NCBI GenBank assembly: GCA_034422355.1
Contig: DAOUJS010000146.1
Location: 1 to 64,000 of the forward strand
DNA length: 64,000 nucleotides
Source of the DNA: CATOSP01 sp034422355
Lineage (GTDB): Bacteria > Chloroflexota > Dehalococcoidia > Lucifugimonadales > UBA3495
Reading direction: 5' to 3'
Of this stretch, positions 57,259 through 64,000 are shown in pieces. Position numbers and translations under genes: made by a program. The notes under the pieces are model-generated. The model had not been told where the DNA came from and ran no database searches. It saw only the letters and a program-made list of their open reading frames with translations. Position 1 is the first letter of the stretch. Each line of letters starts with the position of its first letter.

Positions 57259-58617
57259 TTGCAGCAGTCTTTGTTGGGATTTCTCGTTGTCGGACTGAAC
57301 CACCGTAGCGCGCCCTTGGAAGTGCGCGAAAGGTTATCCCTTAACCCCGGCCAGATACCCGGCGCATTGGCAGCCATGGACCAATTCGGGGTTCCCGGCG
57401 CTATTATTTCCACATGCAACCGCTCCGAGTTTTACACTCTGGAGCCGAGTGGCCCTGTGGGCGCCGGACACTCCCAAGGACGGATCCTCAACAGCCGGGG
57501 CGGCCCCACCCCGGGTACGGAGCCGCATTCTCAGTGGGGAATCGGTGACCGACGATGCAGGGAATTCCTGGTCGACTACTTCGACATTCCACTGGTGGAA
57601 GTTGAGCGATACCTGTACTGCCACCGGGACCAGGACTGCATCAGACACCTGTTTCGCGTTGCTTCCAGCCTGGACTCCATGATTCAGGGTGAGGACCAGA
57701 TCATAGGCCAGGTCCGGGAGTCCCTGGAAATCGCGTTGCACGCAGGGACCATCAAGGGCCCCCTGCTCCAGTTGTTCCAGCAGGCGCTCCGCGTGGGACG
57801 GAAGGTGCGCCGGGAAACCGGAATCGGAAAGAACGCGCTCTCCGTCAGCCGCGCCTGCGTCGAGATGGCCAGGGGCACACTGGGAGACCTGAGTCAACTC
57901 CAGGCGATGGTGGTAGGCGCAGGAGATGCCGCCGGGCTGGCTGCGAAAGTCCTGAACCTGTCCGGGGTCAGGGAAATAACCGTGACCAACCGCACCCATG
58001 AACGTGCGCAGGAACTGGCAAGGAATCTTTCCGGCCGGGCGGTCCCGTTCAACTGTATGCAAGGAGCGCTCACGCAGGCCGACCTGGTAATTTCCTGCAC
58101 CGGTTCTCCCGGCTACGTCCTGACTTCTGGGGCTGTAAAGTCTGCAATGGAGGCACGGCCGGACCGCCCGTTGTTCCTGCTGGACATAGCCGTTCCCCGG
58201 GACATTGACCCCGCTTCTGCAAACATCGGCAATGTGACCCTACATGACGTAGACGACCTGGACGCGATTTCCGACACATACCGGCTGGAGCGGACCGCCG
58301 AGGCAGGAGAGGCAGAGCAGGTCGTCGAGGAAGAGACCGGCAAGTTCGTCGATTGGTGCGCCGCTCAAAGGTCTCTGTCCACCGTCGTGGCGTTAAGGGA
58401 GCAGGCCGAACAGATGCGCCTGCACGAGATTCAGAAGACCGTTCGCAGAGCAGACCTGGAGTTCAACCCCGAGCAGATAGCCGCCTTGGACGCAATGACC
58501 AAAGCGCTGGTCAAAAAGCTGCTACACGGTCCGACGGTCTACCTGAAGGACCACGGCGACTCCGTAGACTTGGGCTTGACCAGGGAAATGTTTCAGCTAC
58601 CACAGGAAGACCCATAA
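57259..58617 (+). CDS. hemA: Glutamyl-tRNA reductase with repeat-derived insertion
   Basis: This 452-residue NADPH enzyme makes glutamate-1-semialdehyde, the first step to heme, siroheme and cobalamin. Signs are VVGLNHRSAPLEVRERLSL, STCNRSEFY with the catalytic cysteine near 55, YLYCHRDQDCIRHLFRVASSLDSMIQGEDQIIGQVR, GAGDAAGLAAKVL (NADPH loop) and LLDIAVPRDIDP. About 28 extra residues lie between SEFYTLE and REFLVDYF, where relatives have a short loop; the DNA of that loop (57478-57534) matches the dispersed repeat. The start is TTG 57259. It heads the cobalamin gene group. Confidence 0.93.
   Translation: MQQSLLGFLVVGLNHRSAPLEVRERLSLNPGQIPGALAAMDQFGVPGAIISTCNRSEFYTLEPSGPVGAGHSQGRILNSRGGPTPGTEPHSQWGIGDRRCREFLVDYFDIPLVEVERYLYCHRDQDCIRHLFRVASSLDSMIQGEDQIIGQVRESLEIALHAGTIKGPLLQLFQQALRVGRKVRRETGIGKNALSVSRACVEMARGTLGDLSQLQAMVVGAGDAAGLAAKVLNLSGVREITVTNRTHERAQELARNLSGRAVPFNCMQGALTQADLVISCTGSPGYVLTSGAVKSAMEARPDRPLFLLDIAVPRDIDPASANIGNVTLHDVDDLDAISDTYRLERTAEAGEAEQVVEEETGKFVDWCAAQRSLSTVVALREQAEQMRLHEIQKTVRRADLEFNPEQIAALDAMTKALVKKLLHGPTVYLKDHGDSVDLGLTREMFQLPQEDP
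57478..57534 (+). repeat. Dispersed repeat, copy E, inside hemA
   Basis: GGACGGATCCTCAACAGC begins as copies C and D do, and GGTACGGAGCCGCATTCTCAG ends as copy A does (GGCATGGGTGCGGCGTTCTCAG with changes). The length is 57 bases, a multiple of three, so the reading frame is kept. Confidence 0.65.
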
Positions 58618-58689
58618 CGGCCCGGCCCTCTAGCTGCGGCAAACTGACCGACAAGTCTTGGAGCATCAACAAAGTCTCACACAGTGACC

Positions 58690-59343
58690 ATGCCATCTCT
58701 AGTTGATAAATACGCCCTGCTCCCCAACGAGATCGACGACCTCAGCCTCCGCATGGTGGAAGACTCCCTGCCAGAGTCTCTCGATCTGACCGGCGGGGAA
58801 CGCTACGTGGCGTGCCGCATCGTGCGCGCGGAAGGGGACCCTGACATCGCCTCTGACATCCGTTTCAGTCCCGGGTCCGTGGAGCGCGGACTCGATGCAC
58901 TGAAGAATGGGGCTGATGTTGTCACCGACGTCCGCATGGTCCAGGTGGGCATATCCCGTGCATTGCTCAACCGTTACGGAGTTTCGACCCACTGCATGAT
59001 TGACACCCCGCAGACCCATGAAAGAGCGCGAAGGGAAGGCACGACCCGTTCCGTGGCGGCGGTCCGGGAGCTTGCCCCGCAGATGGAAGGCGCGGTGGTG
59101 GCCGTCGGCAATGCCCCAACCGCCCTGCTGGCCCTTCTGGATCTAATCAGGAACGGCGAGGTATCCCCGGCCCTCGTCATAGGGATGCCTGTGGGCTTCG
59201 TCGCTTGCGCCGAGTCCAAGGACGAGCTAATCGCAACCGACGTCCCGTATATGACCATCGTCGGGCGCAGGGGCGGCAGCTCTGCCGCCGCCGCAACGGT
59301 AAACGCACTGCTGGGACTGATGTCCCATGGAGCAACGTCATGA
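58690..59343 (+). CDS. cbiC: Cobalt-precorrin-8 methylmutase
   Basis: This protein of about 217 residues moves the C-11 methyl group to C-12 to give cobyrinate. It shows ERYVACRIVRAEGDPDIASDIRFSPG, ADVVTDVRMVQVGIS, CMIDTPQTHERARREGTTRSVAAVREL near 100 and AVGNAPTALLALLDLI with VIGMPVGFVACAESKDEL. All are standard for CbiC/CobH. ATG 58690 is chosen over GTG 58684. Its stop overlaps the cbiX start by four bases. It lies in a run of cobalamin genes after hemA. Confidence 0.95.
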   Translation: MPSLVDKYALLPNEIDDLSLRMVEDSLPESLDLTGGERYVACRIVRAEGDPDIASDIRFSPGSVERGLDALKNGADVVTDVRMVQVGISRALLNRYGVSTHCMIDTPQTHERARREGTTRSVAAVRELAPQMEGAVVAVGNAPTALLALLDLIRNGEVSPALVIGMPVGFVACAESKDELIATDVPYMTIVGRRGGSSAAAATVNALLGLMSHGATS

Positions 59344-60254
59344 CCCAAGTGAATCGTCCCGACTCCAGGGCGGACAATAATAGTCCCCGCGGCCCCTGGG
59401 GTGTGGTGCTGGTTGCCCACGGCAGCCAGCGGGGGGCCACGTCCGCCGAATGTTCCTGCTCCTGGGGCATTCCGGAGTCGGAAACGCCGGAGTGGTGCCT
59501 TCATTGCCCCAACACTCCCAAAGGACTCAACGACGCCACCGTCCGGCTCCAGGAAGCGCTGGGAGAGGACCGGGCCAGGGTGCAGCTCTCCTGCCTGGAG
59601 TTCATAGAACCCCGGCCGGACCAGACGATTCAGGATATGGCCGCCCAGGGATTGCAACGGGTAGTAGTTATGCCCTACCTGCTTGGCCAGGGAAAGCACG
59701 TTACCCTGGAAATGGACGAAGTGCTGGATGAGGTGAGGGGCGACCTGCCGGGCGTGGACCTTCATCTGGCCGATGTGCTCGGACCAGACCAGCGGATGGC
59801 CGATGTGGTGGTGGAACGGGTCCTGTCTCTGGACAGCCCGCCCCCGTCCGAATCGCATACGACAGGAGTTCTGATAGTTAAGGCCGGCACCAAGAACCAG
59901 TACGACGATTGCATCTGGCTCCACGAGTTGGGCAGTATCGTGGAGTCAGACTTGGGCGAGGGCTACGCCGTGGCCGTAGCCCAGTCCCACTACGGAGACC
60001 CTACCGTAGAAACAGGTGCAGCCCAACTCGTGGACGACCGTGGGGTATCCCGCATAGTCGTCGTTCCGTATGTCTTCTTCCCCGGCCTGATCCTGAAGCG
60101 AAACGTGCTGGGAGGGTTGGACAGGCTGAGCGCCAAGTATCCGCATATCTTCATGGCCGTTACCCCCCCGTTGGGCACCGACGAAAGAGTGGTCCAGGTG
60201 GCAGCCGACCGCGTCCGCCAGGTGTGGGACCGGGCCGGGCAGCACAGTCACTAG
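59340..60254 (+). CDS. cbiX: Sirohydrochlorin cobaltochelatase with N-terminal cysteine cluster
   Basis: This 304-residue chelatase inserts cobalt into sirohydrochlorin. Two related halves are visible: VVLVAHGSQRG near 23 with VVVMPYLLGQGKHV, and VLIVKAGT followed by VAVAQSHYGDPTVETGAAQL and IVVVPYVFFPG. In the first half a loop contains four cysteines (AECSCSWGIPESETPEWCLHC near residues 37-57), unlike most CbiX proteins; these could bind a metal or an Fe-S cluster. The start overlaps the cbiC stop by four bases (ATGA), which supports coupling. Early cobalt insertion defines the anaerobic-type pathway. Confidence 0.88.
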   Translation: MTQVNRPDSRADNNSPRGPWGVVLVAHGSQRGATSAECSCSWGIPESETPEWCLHCPNTPKGLNDATVRLQEALGEDRARVQLSCLEFIEPRPDQTIQDMAAQGLQRVVVMPYLLGQGKHVTLEMDEVLDEVRGDLPGVDLHLADVLGPDQRMADVVVERVLSLDSPPPSESHTTGVLIVKAGTKNQYDDCIWLHELGSIVESDLGEGYAVAVAQSHYGDPTVETGAAQLVDDRGVSRIVVVPYVFFPGLILKRNVLGGLDRLSAKYPHIFMAVTPPLGTDERVVQVAADRVRQVWDRAGQHSH

Positions 60255-60280
60255 AGCAACTGCAGAAGCAAGAGTCCAAG

Positions 60281-61480
60281 ATGACCGAACAGTCCAACAG
60301 CCAGACCCATGGCGAAAGCGACTACAGCCGCCAGACGGTGCGCCGGCGCGGGATGCGCACCGGGTACACCACCGGGTCCACCGCCGCGGCTGCAACCAAG
60401 GCCGCTGCACTGACCTTGCTGACCGGAAACGAGACCCGTGACGTCACCATATCCCTGCCGGTGGGGCGGGATGCAGAATTCTCGGCACACAGGAGCGAGA
60501 TCTCGGCAGACGGCGGCAGAGTAACCTGTGCCGTTCTCAAGGACGGGGGAGACGACCCGGACGTGACCCACGGAGCGGAGATTTGCGCCACGGTCTCCCT
60601 TGAGCCCAGCGGCACGGTGGGCGACCCGGTACGCGGAGGCGTGGGCGTCGGCACCGTCACCCGTCCGGGCACCGGCATCCCGGTGGGAGACCCGGCGATA
60701 ACACGAGTGCCCAAGCGCATGATTCTCCAGTCGTTGGAGGACGCCGCTGCACTATGCGGCCTGCCCGACGGGATGGAGTTGGCCGTCGAGATCTCGGTGC
60801 CTGACGGAGTGGAAATAGCCAAGAAGACCACCAACAGCCGTCTGGGAATCCTGGATGGCATCTCCATACTGGGAAGCACCGGCGTGGTGCAGCCCTATTC
60901 CACCGCCGCGTGGCGGGCCAGCGTCCATCTCGCCATCGACGTGGCGGCGGCCAACGACCTGTCTCACCTGGTGCTGACCACCGGCACGCGCAGCGAGGCG
61001 TTCGCCAAGCAGCGCCTCGACCTGCCGGACATGGCGTACATCGAAGCAGGGATTTTCAGCGGACATTCGATGAAGCGATGCGTCATGCGGCAGGTGGGCC
61101 GCGCGACCCACGCCGGCATGGTGGGCAAATTCTCCAAAATGGCGATGGGCTACTTCGTCACCCACGTCGCGGGCAACCAGGTGGACACGTCATTTCTTGC
61201 CAGGCTTGCCGCCGAATGCGGCGCTTCTCCCAAGGTGCAGGAAGAGATGGCCGGAGCCGCCAGCGCCCGCCACTTCCAGGAAATCGCCCAGGAAAACTCG
61301 CTCCTTTCGGTGTTTCCCCTGATGTGCCAGCGTGTCTGCGAGCAAAGTCAGAAGTATCTGGGGGACGACTCCGAGTCCCTGGTCATAGATGCCCTTTGTT
61401 TCGACTTCGACGGCACCCTGCTGGGGTCTGCATCCACGTCCCCGGACGGCATCCCGCTCCTTCCCGACCCCGGAGCCTAG
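60281..61480 (+). CDS. cbiD: Cobalt-precorrin-5B C1-methyltransferase
   Basis: This 399-residue protein methylates C-1 during anaerobic corrin formation. It contains MRTGYTTGSTAAAATKAAAL near 25, VTCAVLKDGGDDPDVTHGAEI near 84, GVGVGTVTRPGTGIPVGDPAI near 117, GILDGISILGSTGVVQPYS, LVLTTGTRSE and KFSKMAMGYFVTHV. CbiD has no counterpart of this form in the aerobic CobF route and so marks the anaerobic type. ATG 60281 directly follows cbiX (26 bases); it is followed by cbiT after four bases. Confidence 0.95.
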   Translation: MTEQSNSQTHGESDYSRQTVRRRGMRTGYTTGSTAAAATKAAALTLLTGNETRDVTISLPVGRDAEFSAHRSEISADGGRVTCAVLKDGGDDPDVTHGAEICATVSLEPSGTVGDPVRGGVGVGTVTRPGTGIPVGDPAITRVPKRMILQSLEDAAALCGLPDGMELAVEISVPDGVEIAKKTTNSRLGILDGISILGSTGVVQPYSTAAWRASVHLAIDVAAANDLSHLVLTTGTRSEAFAKQRLDLPDMAYIEAGIFSGHSMKRCVMRQVGRATHAGMVGKFSKMAMGYFVTHVAGNQVDTSFLARLAAECGASPKVQEEMAGAASARHFQEIAQENSLLSVFPLMCQRVCEQSQKYLGDDSESLVIDALCFDFDGTLLGSASTSPDGIPLLPDPGA

Positions 61481-61484
61481 TCTC

Positions 61485-62099
61485 ATGGTTGAGACCCGCA
61501 ATTCTACTGCGTATAGGCCACTGGGTCTCTCTGACGAGGACTTCGAGCAGCGCCGTCCTCTCAGAGGCCAGATCACCAAGCGGGAAGTGCGGGCCATGAC
61601 CCTTTATTCCCTGGGTCTGAGACCGGACAGCATCGTCTGGGACATTGGCGCGGGCACAGGGTCCGTCTCGGTGGAAGCCGGGCTGATCGCCTGCCAGGGA
61701 AGGGTCTACGCCATCGAACGGGATGAACAGAGCATCCCCCTTCTGCAACACAACCTGGACCGGTGGGGCGGCGGCAATGTGTCCATCGTGCCGGGAGAGG
61801 CTCCGGAGGCGCTGGCCCAGTTACCAGACCCGGACTCAGTATTCGTGGGCGGCAGCGGCGGCAACCTGGAGGGAATCCTGGATGTTGTGGGGCAGCGCAT
61901 CTCCCGCGCAGGCAACATCGTAGCCAACCTGGCCGCCCTGGAACGCACCCAGGAGGTCTACCGGCGACTCAGTGACATGGGGTTCGCAACCGATCTGGTT
62001 ATGGTAAGCGCAGCGCGGGGAAAGCAACTGCCGGACGGCACTCTCCGCCTGGAGTCACTGAACCCTGTATTCATCGTGACGGCCAGGCGGGAGGAGTAG
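61485..62099 (+). CDS. cbiT: Cobalt-precorrin-6B C15-methyltransferase (decarboxylating)
   Basis: This 204-residue SAM-dependent enzyme methylates C-15 and removes the C-12 acetate carboxyl. It has LRGQITKREVRAMTLYSLGLRPDSIVWDIGAGTGSVSVEAGLI near 28, YAIERDEQSIPLLQHNL and SVFVGGSGGNLEGILDVVGQRI near 120. It is a stand-alone CbiT, not fused to CbiE as in CobL; cbiE is not in the window. ATG 61485 is four bases after cbiD and cbiL begins four bases after this stop, showing a compact operon. Confidence 0.93.
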   Translation: MVETRNSTAYRPLGLSDEDFEQRRPLRGQITKREVRAMTLYSLGLRPDSIVWDIGAGTGSVSVEAGLIACQGRVYAIERDEQSIPLLQHNLDRWGGGNVSIVPGEAPEALAQLPDPDSVFVGGSGGNLEGILDVVGQRISRAGNIVANLAALERTQEVYRRLSDMGFATDLVMVSAARGKQLPDGTLRLESLNPVFIVTARREE

Positions 62100-62103
62100 T
62101 GGA

Positions 62104-62829
62104 ATGAGCGTTGGAGAGTCCACCGCCAGGTTTGGCTGCCTGTATGGGGTTGGGGTCGGACCCGGCGACCCGGAGTTGGTCACGCTCAAGGCAATGCGGG
62201 TGCTTCAGGAAGTCCCGGTCATTTGCGTCCCTCAGGCTGAGACCAGCCGGGACAGCTACGCGCTGGAAATCGTCAAGAGCTATCTTGACGAGGACAAGCA
62301 GGAAATCCTGCGCCTTACCTTCCCGACCGATGACGAGGAAGCGGCGGGCGCGGTGTGGCGGGGAGCGGCTAATTCGGTTGGGGAGCGGCTCGCCAAGTCC
62401 CAGGACGTCGCTTTCATCACCGAAGGCGACCCAATGCTGTACAGCACGTTCTCCTATGTTCTAGACGCAGTCTGCCAAAACTTCCCGGAGGCCCAGGTAG
62501 AGATCATCCCCGGCGTTTCCTCGGTAATGGCGGCGGCGGCCAGCGCCGGTGTTCCCCTGGTCACCCACGGGCAGAGGCTGGCTATCCTGCCGGCGGTCTA
62601 TGGCATCGACGACCTTTCCGAGGCCATCGCCAACTACGACACTATCGTTCTGATGAAAGTGAACCGGACGCTGCTGCAAGCCCTGGCCAACCTGGAGCAA
62701 CTGGGGCTGGCGGGAAAGGGCATTTACGTACGCAGGGCTTCCACTGCCAGAGAAGAAGTCGTCCGGGACCTGCGCCGCCTGTCCTCCGAGGACTTGGACT
62801 ACTTCTCCCTTCTCATCATCAAGAGGTAA
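62104..62829 (+). CDS. cbiL: Cobalt-precorrin-2 C20-methyltransferase
   Basis: This 241-residue tetrapyrrole methyltransferase methylates C-20. It shows LYGVGVGPGDPELVTLKAMRVLQEVPVICVP near 13, FITEGDPMLYSTFSYVLDAV near 104, EIIPGVSSVMAAAASAGVPLV near 130 and VLMKVNRTLLQAL near 180. It is of the CbiL/CobI type. GGAGGAG lies directly before the ATG. cbiF follows after five bases. Choice between CbiL and CobI depends on pathway; CbiX and CbiD nearby favour CbiL. Confidence 0.93.
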   Translation: MSVGESTARFGCLYGVGVGPGDPELVTLKAMRVLQEVPVICVPQAETSRDSYALEIVKSYLDEDKQEILRLTFPTDDEEAAGAVWRGAANSVGERLAKSQDVAFITEGDPMLYSTFSYVLDAVCQNFPEAQVEIIPGVSSVMAAAASAGVPLVTHGQRLAILPAVYGIDDLSEAIANYDTIVLMKVNRTLLQALANLEQLGLAGKGIYVRRASTAREEVVRDLRRLSSEDLDYFSLLIIKR

Positions 62830-62834
62830 CGAGT

Positions 62835-63644
62835 ATGACTATCACGACCGGCAAGGTCTACATCGTGGGCGGCGGCCCCGGCGACCCGGAACTGCTGACC
62901 CTGAAAGCCAAGTCCGTGATCGAATCGGCAGACGTGATTATCTACGCCGACTCGCTAGTCCACCCCTCCATCGTCGATTTCGCCAAGCCGGGAGCGGATG
63001 TCTACGGCAGCAAGACCTTGAGCCTGCCCGAGATAATGGACCTGACTCTCAAGTCAGTCCGGGAGGGGAAAACCGTTGCCCGGGTCCAGAGCGGCGATCC
63101 CTCCATCTATGGCGCGGTCCTGGAGCAGATGCGAGTCCTTGAGGCGGAAGGGGTTGACTTCGAGATCATACCCGGAGTGAGCGCAGCCTTCGCCGCTGCC
63201 GCCCGCCTGAAGACCGAGCTGACAGTCCCCGACGTTTCCCAGACAGTGATCATGACCAGGTTCGAGGGGCGAGTGCCAATGCCCGCCGGAGAGCAACTCA
63301 AGGACCTGGCTGCCCACGGCTGTACCTTGGTCATTTTCCTGAGCATCACCCGGATGTTCACTATCGTCCGCCAGCTTCTGGAGGCCGGGTACAGCGAGGA
63401 TACCCCGGTGGCGGTGGTCTACCGGGTGGGCTGGCCCGATGAGCAGATCATCCGGGGAGACCTGACGGACATCGTGGTCAAAGTCCGGGAAGCGAAAATC
63501 ACGCTCCAGGCCATGATCATGGTGGGGAAGGCTTTCGACCCCGGACTGCTCAAGACCGAACCGGGCGCGGAAAACGGCTTCTCCTCCTCCCACCTTTACT
63601 CCAGCGACTACACCCATCTCTACCGCCGCGCCCAGGCAGGATAG
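62835..63644 (+). CDS. cbiF: Cobalt-precorrin-4 C11-methyltransferase
   Basis: This 269-residue tetrapyrrole methyltransferase adds the methyl at C-11. Signs are VYIVGGGPGDPELLTLKAKSVIESADVIIYADSLVHP near 9, VARVQSGDPSIYGAVLEQM near 76, FEIIPGVSAAFAAAARLKTELTVPDVSQTVIMTR near 110 and VVYRVGWPDEQIIRGDLTDI near 195. All match CbiF/CobM. AGAGG precedes the ATG. cbiG follows after 55 bases. Confidence 0.95.
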   Translation: MTITTGKVYIVGGGPGDPELLTLKAKSVIESADVIIYADSLVHPSIVDFAKPGADVYGSKTLSLPEIMDLTLKSVREGKTVARVQSGDPSIYGAVLEQMRVLEAEGVDFEIIPGVSAAFAAAARLKTELTVPDVSQTVIMTRFEGRVPMPAGEQLKDLAAHGCTLVIFLSITRMFTIVRQLLEAGYSEDTPVAVVYRVGWPDEQIIRGDLTDIVVKVREAKITLQAMIMVGKAFDPGLLKTEPGAENGFSSSHLYSSDYTHLYRRAQAG

Positions 63645-63699
63645 TCCTAAACAGCGCTACTATGGCTACCAAAGCGCCCATAGCGCAGAGTGTCCCGCG

Positions 63700-64000
63700 A
63701 TGAGCCACATAGCCGTAGTTGCCATATCCCGAAACGGTGCGCGTCTCGGACGGGGTCTCTCCGCTGCCCTTGCTCCCGACGCCGCCTTTTTCGTTGACCG
63801 GCGGTTCATGCTCCACGGGGACAATGGGCATCCCTTCGACCTCCCGGCCAGGCCCGTGGTCCAGCAGGCATTCCGGGGCTACGAGTCCCTGGTCTTGATC
63901 ATGCCGGTGGGGGCAGCGATACGCTTGTTGGCGCCCATGTTGGTCCACAAGCACCACGACGCCGGGGTGGTCTGCGTAGATGACGCCGGAACTTTCGCGG
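63700..64000 (+). CDS. cbiG: Cobalt-precorrin-5A hydrolase, N-terminal part
   Basis: The frame starts at ATG 63700 and runs off the window after 100 codons. The visible part MSHIAVVAISRNGARLGRGL, YESLVLIMPVGAAIRLLAPM and HHDAGVVCVDDAGTFA matches the N-terminal domain of CbiG, which opens the delta-lactone of cobalt-precorrin-5A and releases acetaldehyde in the anaerobic pathway. It continues the operon from cbiF. The rest, and any fused domain such as CbiH, is outside the window. Confidence 0.88.
   Translation, partial: MSHIAVVAISRNGARLGRGLSAALAPDAAFFVDRRFMLHGDNGHPFDLPARPVVQQAFRGYESLVLIMPVGAAIRLLAPMLVHKHHDAGVVCVDDAGTFA

Noticed and set aside
1..64000. CRISPR arrays, transposase genes, prophage genes or rRNA
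   Set aside because: No regularly spaced direct repeats, transposase motifs, phage structural genes or rRNA sequences were recognised.

Overview
This 64 kb window is GC-rich, densely coding bacterial chromosome. The gene content points to a Chloroflexota member, most likely Dehalococcoidia/SAR202-like: three luciferase-like (LLM) flavin/F420 oxidoreductases, a CaiB/BaiF CoA transferase, a 6-oxocamphor-hydrolase-like crotonase, an HspR-GrpE-DnaK operon, RNase Y, a phosphatidylinositol-lipid operon and small zinc-ribbon proteins. This assignment is inference from gene families; there is no rRNA in the window.

Layout. 1-8.6 kb holds catabolic/redox genes (DUF1330-like fragment, SDR, LLM oxidoreductase, ThuA), an ABC-2 exporter, a selenide water dikinase (selD) whose reading frame needs a UGA selenocysteine codon, and a soluble sulfite-oxidase-fold protein. 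8.6-12.7 kb holds a zinc-ribbon gene and the hspR-grpE-dnaK operon around a divergent promoter with an inverted repeat. 12.8-24.2 kb holds a histone-deacetylase-like enzyme, Mut7-C protein, a second LLM enzyme, crotonase, PAC2 protein, trpS, an inositol-phosphatase-like gene, MFS, CaiB/BaiF and nitroreductase. 24.6-28.5 kb holds a membrane/Tat molybdopterin enzyme, a divergent PlsY paralogue and a TPR protein. 28.8-38 kb holds a tiny glutaredoxin-like probable selenoprotein, recA-recX, canonical plsY, PHP and YmdB-type phosphoesterases, rny, dnaJ and prmA. 38-45.4 kb holds a third LLM enzyme, ribH, a double-glutaredoxin protein, the inositol-lipid operon (ino1, PimA-like, CDP-alcohol phosphatidyltransferase) and a kinase/PP2C pair. 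45.5-50.2 kb holds MoxR-DUF58-DUF4129 and a sugar-nucleotidyltransferase. 50.2-51.6 kb is a lower-GC cassette (DUF6338-like membrane protein plus a 46-residue poly-proline peptide) beside tRNA-Gln. 51.7-57 kb holds ruvX, alaS, a SWIM protein and MFS. 57.2-64 kb holds hemA and a cobalamin operon of the early-cobalt type (cbiC, cbiX, cbiD, cbiT, cbiL, cbiF, cbiG), cut by the window edge.

The most notable observations are: two UGA codons that look like selenocysteine codons, each followed by a hairpin with a GGUC-containing apical loop; the small DUF6338/poly-proline cassette next to a tRNA; a family of about 60-bp dispersed repeats that sits mostly just upstream of start codons and has apparently been absorbed in frame into hemA; and the overlapping divergent heat-shock promoters. 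All coordinates and sequence statements were read by eye; family assignments rest on motif recognition and no database search was possible.
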